From Salvelinus alpinus (Eukaryota; Chordata; Actinopteri; Salmoniformes; Salmonidae), in contig NC_092087.1 in the NCBI RefSeq assembly GCF_045679555.1, positions 24,057,367-24,121,366 on the forward strand: DNA of 64,000 nucleotides, in the 5' to 3' direction. Made by a program: the position numbers and the translations under genes. The notes under the pieces were generated by a model. The model saw nothing but the letters and a program-made list of their open reading frames with translations, was not told where the DNA came from and searched no databases. Position 1 is the stretch's first letter. Each line of letters starts with the position of its first letter. Below are positions 47,476 through 57,250 of this stretch, in pieces.

Positions 47476-47579
47476 GACTGTTACTGCGCTGTTCTCCATC
47501 ACCATCATCATGGAGCCAGTTTGCACAATGGGAACACATCACGGTTAATACTACCCCTGACGCTTGAGAAGTCACCACC
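47476..47579 (+). promoter_or_regulatory. gpr22 5' UTR part with a 12-codon upstream ORF
   Basis: After the acceptor, an upstream ATG at 47510 opens 12 codons that end at TAA 47546-47548, 31 bases before the gpr22 start and in another frame. It could lower translation of the main ORF. Whether this stretch is transcribed as drawn depends on the acceptor call. Confidence 0.5.
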
Positions 47580-49091
47580 ATGGAGACAGACAGCTACACC
47601 CCGACCCCAGCCTCGAGCGACTGGGCTGGGACGGTGTTAAGTGTGGGGGCCCTGGAGGAGGTCTCGGGGGGAAGTGTCTCCTCCAGCACAGCCTGGTACA
47701 TGCCGTACCCCCTGGGCTTCCAGGTGTCACTGACCGCCTTCCTCATGCTAGAGCTGGTGCTAGGCTTCAGCAGCAACTTGACCGTGCTGGTGCTCTACTG
47801 CTCTCAGTCCAACCTGGTCGACTCGGTCAGCAACATGGTCACGGTCAACCTGCATGTGCTGGACGTGATGTTGTGCGTGCTGTGTCTGCCTCTGACCCTG
47901 GTGGTGGTGCTGCTACCCCCAGGGCCCAACCTGGCCCTGCTCTGCTGCTTCCACGAAGCCTGTGTCACCTTCGCCTCCATCGCCACCGCCATCAATGTGC
48001 TGGTCATCAGCGTGGACCGCTACGACATCTCTGTCCGACCCGCCAACCGGTTGCTCACCCCGCAGAGGGCGGGGCTGCTGCTAGCTGCCGTCTGGGCCAC
48101 GTCTCTGGCCGTCTTCTTCATCCCCTTTCTGGAGGTGGAGTTTCTTACCGGAGGGGCGGAGTGTGGACAGCACAGCTCCTCCTCCTCCCCCGACATCACC
48201 CTGGCACTAGTGTGGCGTAACCGGACGCTGCTTTGTGTGGGTGGACAGGGCTACCACACAGGCCTGGCCATGTACTACCACCTGCTGCTGCAGGTGCCCA
48301 TCTTCTTTATCACAGTGGCAGTCATGCTGTTCACATACTCACGGATCCTGCGGGCCTTGAACATTCGCATCGGCTCCCATATTAAAAAGAGCCAGTGTTT
48401 CAGGGCAACCTCCTGCAGGGGGCGCCGTAAGAGACAGAAGCAGAAGGCAGTGCTGGGAGTGATAGAGGGAGGAGAGCAGTGTACAGACACAACCAAGCAC
48501 CTCTCTCACCCTCCACTCATCCCATCTCCCACAGCCACCTCCCCCCCAGCCCTGTCCTCAGCCCCTCTGGTTAGCTCAGAAGGCGCTGCTGCTGCTACCC
48601 CTGCACCTGCTGCCCCTGTCACCGGTCCCACTGTTCAGGCATCTGTGTCGGCCATCATTGCCTTGCGGCGGGCCGTGAGGCGTCACCGGGACCGGCGGGA
48701 GCGCCAGCAGCGCGTCTTCAGGATGTCCCTCCTCATCATCTCCACTTTCCTAGGTTGCTGGGCTCCTCTGTCCGTTGCCAATGTGCTGATCCTGGGCCTG
48801 GGCCCCAGTGACACCCTGGTCAGCCTGCGCCTCTGGTTCCTGGCCCTGGCCTATGGCACCACCATCTCCCACCCACTGCTCTATGCCTTCACCAGGCAGA
48901 AGCTACGGCTTGCCCTCAGAGCCAAGGTGAAGAAGAGGGTGGTGTCACTACTGCAGGTGGACCCCTCGCCAGGAGAGACCGTCACACACAACTCCTGGGT
49001 GGAGCCAAGGAAGGGACGCCAGTTACAGCTGGAGGGCAGCGAAACCATTGACCGTTGCCTGGTAGAGCCCCTGAAGAATAGCACACACTAG
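47580..49091 (+). CDS. gpr22: GPR22, orphan class-A G-protein-coupled receptor
   Basis: 503 codons in a single exon. The start at 47580 has a strong context (CACCATGG). Seven membrane segments fall at about 47-73, 84-112, 122-145, 164-183, 232-256, 381-405 and 416-437. Signature residues: Asn66 and Asp95 in TM1/TM2, DRY at 146-148 followed by DISV, cysteine pair Cys122/Cys219, CWAP at 393-396, and HPLLY (431-435) where most receptors have NPxxY, a GPR22 trait. Sequence blocks such as NLHVLDV, ALNIRIG and SVSAIIALRRAV support GPR22 rather than a relative. It is longer than the mammalian protein (about 433) through a Ser-rich insert in extracellular loop 2 (191-210) and an Ala/Pro-rich stretch in loop 3 (about 300-350). 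The ligand is unknown; in mammals it is expressed in heart and brain and couples to Gi. Codon use is GC-rich, unlike the neighbourhood. Confidence 0.93.
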   Translation: METDSYTPTPASSDWAGTVLSVGALEEVSGGSVSSSTAWYMPYPLGFQVSLTAFLMLELVLGFSSNLTVLVLYCSQSNLVDSVSNMVTVNLHVLDVMLCVLCLPLTLVVVLLPPGPNLALLCCFHEACVTFASIATAINVLVISVDRYDISVRPANRLLTPQRAGLLLAAVWATSLAVFFIPFLEVEFLTGGAECGQHSSSSSPDITLALVWRNRTLLCVGGQGYHTGLAMYYHLLLQVPIFFITVAVMLFTYSRILRALNIRIGSHIKKSQCFRATSCRGRRKRQKQKAVLGVIEGGEQCTDTTKHLSHPPLIPSPTATSPPALSSAPLVSSEGAAAATPAPAAPVTGPTVQASVSAIIALRRAVRRHRDRRERQQRVFRMSLLIISTFLGCWAPLSVANVLILGLGPSDTLVSLRLWFLALAYGTTISHPLLYAFTRQKLRLALRAKVKKRVVSLLQVDPSPGETVTHNSWVEPRKGRQLQLEGSETIDRCLVEPLKNSTH

Positions 49092-49322
49092 TTGCACCCC
49101 CCCAGGTGCAGGACCGAGTTTAGGAAACCCTGCTGTATATCACTGAGTGCAAACACTAAGATGCTTATGTAACTTCTTTACAGTAGCCTATATGAGTGTT
49201 TGTTTGGCAAGCAGAGGATCAGAATTCCACCCACTCAAGCATTGGAAGGCAGCTTCTAAGACAACACAAAAACATTGTCACCCATATAGATACACAAATA
49301 CATATCCTTTTGGATCTGCTAA

Positions 49323-49602
49323 ATACAGATGTAGGACCTTATTTGAAGCAAGTTTGCTACAACAGGAAAACAATCCTGCATCAACAGGAAATGTGAATTA
49401 TTATGTGGATTATAATTAATGGACATTTTTTGTAGGGTTTGATACATTTTTTTAGGGTAAAACAAGTCTGACATTTTAAAGTGGAAATTATAAAATTTAG
49501 AAGCCTTTTTAAAACTTGAATGCACAGCAAGATTGCATTTCCTGCTGAGCAGGAAAAGTCTCAGCAACAAAAGAGTGTTCAAATGAAGATCCTACATCTG
49601 TA
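49323..49602. mobile_element. 280-bp MITE downstream of gpr22
   Basis: The ends TACAGATGTAGGACCTTATT and AAGATCCTACATCTGTA are inverted repeats, and the whole unit is partly palindromic (AATCCTGC...GCAGGAAATG; ACAGGAAATGTG). No coding capacity. It lies 230 bp after the gpr22 stop, so it is probably within the 3' UTR. Confidence 0.8.
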
Positions 49603-49961
49603 TTACCCATGCCTTAACTACTTTAAGAATGGGTTTAAAGGTGTCATTGATTCTGAACAAGAATATGTATATATCCTACTGATATAATATAAGATGGAAC
49701 TATGTACATAGTGTACACTGTCATCTATTCATATATACAGTGACTTCAGAAAGTATTCAGACCCCTTGACTTATTCAATATTTTGTTGTGTTACAGACGG
49801 AATTCAAAATGGGTTGAGTAGATTTTTGGGCTCACCCATCTACACACAATACCCCATAATGACAAAGTGAAAACATGTTTTTAGAAATATTAGCAAATTT
49901 ATTAAAAAATAAGTATTCACACCCCTGAGTCAATACATGCTAGAATCACCTTTAGCCTTGA

Positions 49962-50476
49962 TGTCACGTTCCTGACCTGTTTTCTGTTAGTTTTTGTATG
50001 TGTTAGCTGGTCAGGACGTGAGTTTGGGTGGGCAGTCTATGTTTTCTGTTTCTATGTTGGTTTGGGTACCTAATATGGTTCTCAATTAGAGGCAGGTGGT
50101 TTTCATCTCCTCTGATTGAGAATCATATTAAGGTAGGTGGGGTCACATTGTTTGTTTGTGGGTGGTTGTCTCCTGTGTTAGTGTCTGTCTATGGTGCACC
50201 ATACGGGACTGTTTCGGTTTGTCTGTTCATTTTGTTCGTTCGGTTTTTATGTAGTCATTTCCCTGTTCGTGCGTTCTTCGTGTTACATGTAAATTCTTAC
50301 GTCCAGGTTTGTCTACATTCGTTTTGTTATTTTGTTAGTTAATTCAAGTATAGTTCGTTTTTTGTCTTCGTTGTTTTGTCGTGTCTAAATAAATATTATG
50401 TCAAGTTACAACGCTGCGTCTTGGTCGAATCACCACTCCTCCTTTTCGTATGAAGAGGAGGAGGAATTCCGTTACA
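49962..50476 (+). repeat. 5' LTR
   Basis: 515 bp. Differs from the 3' LTR by three substitutions (in CTATGGTGC, ATACGGGAC and GTAAATTC) and an 8-bp extra ATTTTGTT. It carries AATAAA at 50388-50393, so the R region probably ends shortly after. Confidence 0.92.
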
Positions 50477-50874
50477 GAACCACCCACCAACAAAAGATCA
50501 AGCAGCGGTGTAACGGGAGGAAGGGACAGCGCAAGAAGGAGGAATGGACATGGGAGGATATTTTGGACGGCAAGGGTTGCTACACATGGGAGGAGATTCT
50601 GGCTGGTAAGGATCGCCTCCCATGGGAACAGCTGGAGGCAGCTCGGAGAGCGGAGGAAACCGGAGAGAGGAACCAGCGTTATGAGGGGATGCGTCTAGCA
50701 CGGAAGCCCGAAAAGCCCGTGAGTACTACCCAAAAATTTCTTGGGGGGGGGCTAAGAGGTAGTGGGCCAAGGGCAGGTAGGAGACCTGCGCCCACTTCCC
50801 AGGCTAACCGTGGAGAGTGGAGAGCGGGAGTATGGGCAGACACCGTGTTAGGCAGTAGAGCGCACGGTGCATAG
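50398..50874 (+). CDS. ORF1 of the LTR element, starts inside the LTR
   Basis: 158 codons. The ATG lies 5 bases after the AATAAA of the 5' LTR, so the first 26 codons (MSSYNAASWSNHHSSFSYEE and on) are LTR sequence and are repeated without continuation in the 3' LTR. The rest is charged, with a TWEDILDGK / TWEEILAGK tandem motif (50547 and 50583) and an arginine-rich end. I know no characterised domain; a nucleic-acid-binding gag-like role is a guess. It may once have been joined to the repeat ORF at 51003, which is in another frame. Confidence 0.55.
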   Translation: MSSYNAASWSNHHSSFSYEEEEEFRYRTTHQQKIKQRCNGRKGQRKKEEWTWEDILDGKGCYTWEEILAGKDRLPWEQLEAARRAEETGERNQRYEGMRLARKPEKPVSTTQKFLGGGLRGSGPRAGRRPAPTSQANRGEWRAGVWADTVLGSRAHGA

Positions 50875-51002
50875 CCCGGTGCGGGTTATTCCACCTCCCC
50901 GCACTGGTAGGGCTAGATTGAGCATTGAGCCAAGTGCCATGAAGCCGGCTCTACATATCTGGCCACCAGTGCGTCTCCTTCAGGTAAGGTTGGGCAGGCT
51001 CA

Positions 51003-52217
51003 GTGCTCAAGGGAGCCAGTAGCCTGCACGGTCCGGTATTTCCGGCGCCACCTCCCCGCCCCAGCCCAGTACCACCAGTGCCTACACCACGCACCAGGCT
51101 TCCAGTGCGTTTTCAGAGCCCTGTTCCTCCACGCACTCTTCCTATGGTGCGTGTCTCCAGCCCAGTGCCTCCAGTTCCGGCACCACGCACTAAGCCACCT
51201 GTGCGTCTCCAGAGCCCTGTACACACTGTTCTTTCTCCCCGTACTCGTCCTGATGTGCGTGCCCGCAGCCCGGTGCCACCAGTGCCGGTACCACGCACCA
51301 GGCAAATAGTACGCTTTGAGAGTCCAGTGTGCCCTGTCCCTGCTCCCCGCACTAGCATGAAGGTGCGTGTCCTTAGCCCGGTGCCTCCAGTTCCGGCACC
51401 ACGCACCAGGTCTACAGTGCGCCTTATCCGGCCAGAGCCATCCGTCTCCCTAGCGTCATCTGAGCCATCCGTCTCCCCAGCGCCATCTGAGCCATCCGTC
51501 TCCCCAGCGCCGTCTGAGCCATCCGTCTCCCCAGCGCCGTCTGAGCCATCCGTCTCCCCAGCGCCGTCTGAGCCATCCGCCTCCCCAGCGCCGTCTGAGC
51601 CATCCGTCTGTCCCGAGCCATTAGAGCCGCCCGTCTGTCCCGAGCCGTCAGAGCCGATAGTCAGTCAGGAGCCGCTAGAGCCATTCGTCAGACAGGATCT
51701 GCCAGAGCCGCCAACCAGACAGGATCTGCCAGAGCCGCTAACCAGACAGGATCTGCCAGAGCCGCTAACCAGACAGGATCTGCCAGAGCCGCTAACCAGA
51801 CAGGATCTGCCAGAGCCGCCAACCAGACAGGATCTGCCAGAGCCGCCAACCAGACAGGATCTGCCAGAGCCGCCAACCAGACAGGATCTGCCAGAGCCGC
51901 CAACCAGACAGGATCTGCCAGAGCCGCCAGTGAGCCATGAGCGTCCAGAGCCGCCAGTGAGCCATGAGCGTCCAGAGCCGCCAGTGAGCCATGAGCGTCC
52001 AGAGCCGCCAGCCATGAGCGTCCAGAGCCGTCAGCCAGCCATGAGCGTCGAGAGCCGTCAGCCAGCCATGAGCGTCGAGAGCCGTCAGCCAGCCATGAGC
52101 GTCGAGAGCCGTCAGCCAGCCATGAGCGTCCAGAGCCGTCAGCCAGCCATGAGCGTCCAGAGCCGTCAGCCAGCCATGAGCGTCCAGAGCCGTCAGCCAG
52201 CCCGGAGCTGCCAGTAA
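51003..52217 (+). CDS. ORF2 of the LTR element, proline-rich 9-residue repeats
   Basis: 404 codons. The N-terminal 140 residues are Pro/Arg-rich with recurring SPVPPVPAPRT. After that, four blocks of 9-residue repeats follow: SEPSVSPAP (7 copies, from 51435), RQDLPEPPT (9 copies, 51690-51932), SHERPEPPV (3 copies) and AMSVQSRQP (7 copies, to about 52199). Low complexity, no membrane segment, no enzyme motif. It may be non-coding filler that happens to stay open; the unbroken 400 codons and the 27-bp period argue for past coding. Confidence 0.5.
   Translation: MLKGASSLHGPVFPAPPPRPSPVPPVPTPRTRLPVRFQSPVPPRTLPMVRVSSPVPPVPAPRTKPPVRLQSPVHTVLSPRTRPDVRARSPVPPVPVPRTRQIVRFESPVCPVPAPRTSMKVRVLSPVPPVPAPRTRSTVRLIRPEPSVSLASSEPSVSPAPSEPSVSPAPSEPSVSPAPSEPSVSPAPSEPSASPAPSEPSVCPEPLEPPVCPEPSEPIVSQEPLEPFVRQDLPEPPTRQDLPEPLTRQDLPEPLTRQDLPEPLTRQDLPEPPTRQDLPEPPTRQDLPEPPTRQDLPEPPTRQDLPEPPVSHERPEPPVSHERPEPPVSHERPEPPAMSVQSRQPAMSVESRQPAMSVESRQPAMSVESRQPAMSVQSRQPAMSVQSRQPAMSVQSRQPARSCQ
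51435..52205. repeat. 27-bp tandem repeats, four blocks
   Basis: All four blocks use the same 27-bp period though unit sequences differ: GAGCCATCCGTCTCCCCAGC type, GACAGGATCTGCCAGAGCCG type, GTGAGCCATGAGCGTCCAGA type and a GCCATGAGCGTCCAGAGCCG type. Between the third and fourth blocks GTGA is lost, which changes the frame in which the similar unit is read. Confidence 0.9.
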
Positions 52218-52560
52218 TCCGGAACTGCCCCTCAGTCCAGAGCTGTCTCTCTGTCCGGAGCTGCCTTTCAGTCCGGAGTTGCCCCTCTATCCTGAGCTAC
52301 CTCTCTATCCTGAGCTACCTCTCTATCTCGACCTACCTCGCTGTCCTGAGCTACCTTGTCCCGGAGCTGTCCCTTATCTTGGTGTTGCCCCTTATATTAG
52401 GTGGGTGGAAAAAGAGGGTGGTCATTCTAAGGGGGAGATGTAAGCTGGGATTGACTATGGTGGGGTGGGGACCTCGCCCTGAGCCTGAGCCACCACCGTG
52501 GTCAGATGCCCACCCAGACCCTCCCCTAGACTTTTGGTGGTGCGTTCGGAGTACGCACCT

Positions 52561-52570
52561 TGAGGGGGGG
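52561..52570 (+). other. Polypurine tract of the LTR element
   Basis: TGAGGGGGGG directly before the 3' LTR (with GTTA between), the expected place for the plus-strand primer of reverse transcription. Confidence 0.6.
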
Positions 52571-52574
52571 GTTA

Positions 52575-53081
52575 TGTCACGTTCCTGACCTGTTTTCTGT
52601 TAGTTTTTGTATGTGTTAGCTGGTCAGGACGTGAGTTTGGGTGGGCAGTCTATGTTTTCTGTTTCTATGTTGGTTTGGGTACCTAATATGGTTCTCAATT
52701 AGAGGCAGGTGGTTTTCATCTCCTCTGATTGAGAATCATATTAAGGTAGGTGGGGTCACATTGTTTGTTTGTGGGTGGTTGTCTCCTGTGTTAGTGTCTG
52801 TCTATGTTGCACCATACTGGACTGTTTCGGTTTGTCTGTTCATTTTGTTCGTTCGGTTTTTATGTAGTCATTTCCCTGTTCGTGCGTTCTTCGTGTTACA
52901 TGTAAGTTCTTACGTCCAGGTTTGTCTACATTCGTTTTGTTAGTTAATTCAAGTATAGTTCGTTTTTTGTCTTCGTTGTTTTGTCGTGTCTAAATAAATA
53001 TTATGTCAAGTTACAACGCTGCGTCTTGGTCGAATCACCACTCCTCCTTTTCGTATGAAGAGGAGGAGGAATTCCGTTACA
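52575..53081 (+). repeat. 3' LTR
   Basis: 507 bp, about 99 percent identical to the 5' LTR by eye. AATAAA at 52993-52998. Confidence 0.92.
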
Positions 53082-54417
53082 CTCGATTACAGATGTCATT
53101 CTTTCTGGGTAAGTCTCTAATAGCTTTGCATACCTGGATTGTACAATACTTGCACATTATTATTTTAAAAATTCTTCAAGTTCTGTCAAGTTAGTTGTTG
53201 ATCACTGCTAGACATCCATTTTCAAGTCTTGCCATAGATTTTCAAGGCAATTTAAGTCAACTGTAACTAGGCCACTCATTCAATGTCGTCTTGGTAAGCA
53301 ACTCCAGTGTATATTTGGGCTTGTGTTTTAGGTTATTGCCCTACTGAAAAGTAAAATTGTCTCCCAGTGTCTGTTGGAAAGCCTACTGAACCAGGTTTTC
53401 CTCTAGGATTTTGCCTGTGTTAAGCTCTATTCTGTTTATTTTTACCAACAACAACAAAACTCCCTAGTCCTTGCCAATGACAAGCATACCAATAACATGA
53501 TGCAGTCACCACCATGCTAGAAAATGTGATCAGTGGTACTCAATGATGTATTGTGTTGGATTTTCCCCAAACATTATGCTTTGTATTCAGGACATTAAGT
53601 TCATTTTTGGCCACATTATTTGCAGTTTTACTTTAGTGCTTTATTGCGAACAGGATGCATGTTTTGGAATATTTTTATTCCTTTTCACTCTGTCAATTAG
53701 GTTAGCATTGTGGAGTAAATACAATGTTGTTGATCCATCCTCAGTTTTCTCCTTTCAAAGCCATTAAACTCTTTAACTGTTTTAAAATCACCTTTGGCCT
53801 CATGATGAAATCCGTGAGCGGTTTCCTTCCTCTCTGGCAACTGAGTTAGGAAGGAAGCATGTATCTTTGTAGTGACTGGGTGTATTGATAGACCATCCAA
53901 AGTGTAATTAATAACTTCACCATGCTCAGAGGGATATTAAATGTAAAAACATTATTTTTTTACCCGTCTACCTATAGGTGCCCTTCTTTGCGAGGCATTG
54001 TATAACCTCCCTGGTCTTTGTGGTTGAATCTGTGAAATAAATTCACTGAGGGACCTTACAGATAATTGTATGTGTGGGGTACAGAGATGAGAGTCATTCA
54101 AAATTCATGTTAAACACTATTATTGCACACAGAGTGAGTCTACGCAACTTATGTAACTTATGCACATTTTTACTCCTGAACTTATTTAGGCTTTCCATAA
54201 CTAAGGGGTTGAATACTTATTGACTCAAGATCTTTCACCTTTTCATTTTTTATGAATTTGTAAAAAATTCTAAAATAATAATTCCACTTTGACATTATGG
54301 GATATTGTGGGTAGGCCATTGACACAACATCTCAATTTAATTCATTTTAAATTCAGACTGTAACACAACAAAATGTGGAAGAAGTCAAGGGGGTATGAAT
54401 ACTTTCTGAAGGCACTG

Positions 54418-54883
54418 TAAATAGAGAGGTTAAAGATCTCCCTATGTAATAGACTGTTGCATTGGATAGTTTGTAGTAAACAGATGACAGACAATGTTTA
54501 ATTGTTGACAGATAAACTTCCACAAAGCTCATAAATATGTCCACAAATCACTATGTGGCACTGAATTTGTAATCATGTATTGATATTTATCTGTTGCAAT
54601 GTGTTGTATATAAAATAGACATTGTAACTTATTCAATGTGATTTCCAACTTGTCGGTTGGTCCCCACATCATTTGGTCGTATTACAAAGAGTGATGTTGT
54701 TATAGTAGAGGACATCTGTCATGGCCATCTTGTCAACCCTTGTGTCAAACCAATTAAACACATTTGTACCTGCAAAAGTCCCCAGAGCCGGCGCAAATTA
54801 ACAGGTGTTTTTGTAATAATTTGCCTGTAGGAATAATTTGCCTGTAGGAAACACAGGTAGGTTTGTGTACTACCGGTATATTT
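54418..54883. other. No gene seen
   Basis: AT-rich DNA. A 17-bp sequence AATAATTTGCCTGTAGG is directly repeated at 54815 and 54832. Confidence 0.4.
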
Positions 54884-54991
54884 ACGGTTTGTAAGCAAGC
54901 ATTCTATGGTAAAGTCTACACGGTTTGTAAGCAAGCATTCTATGGTAAAGTCTACACGGTTTGTAAGCAAGCATTCTATGGTAAAGTCTAC
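54884..54991. repeat. 36-bp tandem repeat, 3 copies
   Basis: Three identical 36-bp units starting ACGGTTTGTAAGCAAGCATT at 54884, 54920 and 54956. Confidence 0.97.
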
Positions 54992-55146
54992 ATCAGTTGT
55001 ATTCAGTGCATGTGACAAATAAATATGCCGGTAGTAGATTTGATTTTAGCCTACATAGTTTTTAAAATGTATTTGTTATTTGCGCATACGGGTAAAAAAA
55101 TAAGATGTGAAAATAAAGGACTGAAAAAAGAAGTTAAACATGTGTA

Positions 55147-55313
55147 TGCCACAGGAGGTTGGTGGCGTCTTAATGGGAGAGGACATGCTCGTGGTAATGG
55201 CTGGAGTGGAATTAGTGGAATGGTATCAAATACATCAAACACATGGCCATTCCATTTTCTCCATTCCAGTCATTATTATGGGCAGGCCTCCCCTCAACAG
55301 CCTCCACTGGTGT
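55147..55313. mobile_element. Fold-back MITE
   Basis: The sequence from GCCACAGGAGGTTGGTGGC to CAGCCTCCACTGGTG has partly complementary ends (AGGAGGTTGGTGG / CAACAGCCTCCACTG) and complementary inner parts (GGAGTGGAATTAGTGGAATG / CCATTCCATTTTCTCCATTC). About 167 bp, no coding capacity. Confidence 0.7.
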
Positions 55314-56164
55314 AGGCGAGGTAAAAACAAAACAGAACACTATTGGCTAATTGTTTGATTTCAGCACCGTACTGTTCTGTGGTGCACAAACAGACCTTCT
55401 ACTCCCTGTGGGACTGTGTCTTATAGACTTATCATCATAAAACCTGAGACAAATGTGATGGATTTATGCTACTGAATGTTCATACCCGCTTTATATACGC
55501 ACATGCATCACATGTATTCATTGTATAAATTCCCATTGTGTTGTTTTCTTGTATCTAAATGTATAGAGAGAAGACAATGAAAATATCAATAAATGTGACT
55601 ATTGTATTGGGGCTTGTGTTTGCAGTCAATCACCTTTAATCTGGCTTCTAAATTTCTGCGTTCTTGTTGTCATCTATAGGTTTTTCAATAACAGGCACAT
55701 TTTTCGTGAATAAAGATGAGTACCACACAGTGCTACATGAATACAGCCACTTTAGAATACATGGTTTAAAATTGCTTGGAGTTGAAGCCTGGGGAGCTAC
55801 AGTACTTCATGAAAGTCTTTCCTTCAGTAGAGAAATGTGTTAAGGGAAGGCCTGCTGTGAAGGCTGCAGCTGGAGGCAGATGAAGAGGAAGGTAACAACT
55901 TTATCATGCATGTCCACACACACTCATATACACAGCCACACTCACACACATACACAGCCACGTGTGTGTGTGTGTGTGTGTACAAATTATGGGTTCTCCG
56001 TTGCTATGAGCACACTATCTAAAGTTTGAGTACAGGCTGTATTGAGCATGGCAAGGCAAAATAAGTTGTATGTGTGGGCTGTAGCTGCAGGACATGCAAA
56101 GCACAGGAGCAATAGTTCAACAACCATCAACAGAGCGAGCTGCAGGCACTACTATCGAGATTAG
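55314..56164. other. No gene seen
   Basis: Intergenic DNA with short CA and GT runs at 55911-55980. No supported coding region. Confidence 0.4.
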
Positions 56165-56724
56165 ATTTTTTTATTTTTTTATTTCACCTTTATTTAAATA
56201 GGCCATGGTGGTGAAGTAATTACAATATAGCAATTAAATACTGGAATGGTAGAATGTGCAGAAGATGAATGTGCAAGTAGAGATACTGGGGTGCAAAGGA
56301 GCAAGATAAATAAATAAATACAGTATGGGGATGAGGTAGATTGGATAGGCTATTCACAGATGAGCTATGTACAGGTGAAGTGATCTGTGAGCTGCTCTGA
56401 CAGTTGGTGCTTAAAGCTAGTGAGGGAGGTAAGAGTCTCTAGCTTTAGTGATTTTTGCAGTTCGTTCCAGTCACTGGCAGCAGAGAACTGGAAGGAGAGG
56501 CGGCCAAAGGAAGAATTGGCTTTGGGGGTGACCAGTGAGATATACCTGCTGGAGCGCGTGCTACGGGTGGGTGCTGCTATGGTGACCAGTGAGCTGAGAT
56601 AATGTGGGGCTTTACCTAGCAAAGACTTGTAGATCACCTGGAGCCAGTGGGTTTGGCGAGGAGTATAAAGCGAGGGCCAGCCAACGAGAGCGTACAGGTC
56701 GCAGTGGTGGGTAGTATATGGGGT
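56165..56724 (-). mobile_element. LINE family A, short 3' fragment
   Basis: The minus strand codes for the C-terminal part of the family A ORF (YTTHHCDLYALVGWPSLYTP near 56720 to LSEQLTDHFTCT at 56368) and the 3' UTR. It is 5'-truncated at about 56724. Confidence 0.85.
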
Positions 56725-56990
56725 GTATTTCATATTGTTGTTTTTTGGTCAATATAGTATTCTGTTTACAATGTAACACAATTTAATACAATAATATTCA
56801 ACATAAATTATACCAAACGTTTGCGGTATAGAAAGACAATTCTAAACCATCTTTGGTTACACGTCACATTACAATCTTTAGCCTTATGGCGACCTCTGCA
56901 GGTGTATCTGTCAAGTTGCACAGAAACTAACATGTCCCACAAGGCAATGGTGTTTTCAAAATGGCTGTTGGATTCGTTCTTATCATGTCT

Positions 56991-57063
56991 GCCGAAATAG
57001 CTCAGTTGGGAGAGCGTTAGACTGAAGATCTAAATGTCCCTGGTTCGATCCCGGGTTTCGGCA
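56991..57063 (+). tRNA. tRNA-Phe (GAA)
   Basis: 73 bases that fold as a full cloverleaf. Acceptor stem GCCGAAA pairs with TTTCGGC, discriminator A at 57063. A box TAGCTCAGTTGGGAGAG, anticodon loop CTGAAGA with GAA at 57024-57026, variable loop, and B box GGTTCGATCCC. The 3' CCA is not encoded, as usual in eukaryotic nuclear genes. No intron. A T-run at 57081-57084, with another at 57087, would end RNA polymerase III transcription. It lies between LINE fragments but is itself undamaged, so it is likely a working gene rather than a SINE. Confidence 0.97.
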
Positions 57064-57080
57064 GAGACTTGAATGTCACC

Positions 57081-57090
57081 TTTTAGTTTT
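57081..57090 (+). terminator. RNA polymerase III terminator of tRNA-Phe
   Basis: TTTT at 57081-57084 and again at 57087-57090, 18 bases after the mature tRNA end. Confidence 0.75.
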
Positions 57091-57250
57091 CAAGGAAAAT
57101 ACACGTTCGCATTTTTGAAAATATACGAAAGAAATTATACATCAGTCGGATAGTAGTCTATGACATCTAATGGATAGTAAATAAATTGCAGTAGCCTAAC
57201 TGTAAAGGTAGGCTATACGTGATGAAATTGTAGACTTCCTACGTATGTAG

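Larger units (their letters stand above)
49962..53081 (+). mobile_element. Non-autonomous LTR retroelement, 3.1 kb
   Basis: Near-identical direct repeats bound it: a 5' LTR at 49962-50476 and a 3' LTR at 52575-53081, each starting TGTCACGTTCC and ending CCGTTACA. The 5-bp flanks CTTGA and CTCGA (one mismatch) look like the target duplication. A G-rich polypurine tract precedes the 3' LTR. No reverse transcriptase, integrase or protease is encoded and no standard primer-binding site starting TGG follows the 5' LTR. It must borrow enzymes. Confidence 0.88.
49738..54417 (-). mobile_element. Old Tc1-like element split by an LTR element
   Basis: Termini CAGTGACTTCAGAAAGTATT (49738) and its inverse ending CTTTCTGAAGGCACTG (54417) are flanked by TA (49736-49737, 54418-54419). 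Without the 3.1-kb LTR insertion it is about 1.55 kb. The transposase (antisense) is so decayed that only phrases such as AGATTTTCAAGGCAATTTAA remain. Confidence 0.85.

Noticed and set aside
47564-48220. 218-codon + strand frame overlapping gpr22
   Set aside because: Alternate-frame reading of GC-rich receptor sequence; no start context or homology.
51424-52015. Minus-strand repetitive open frames
   Set aside because: Antisense shadows of the 27-bp repeats; no start context or second evidence.
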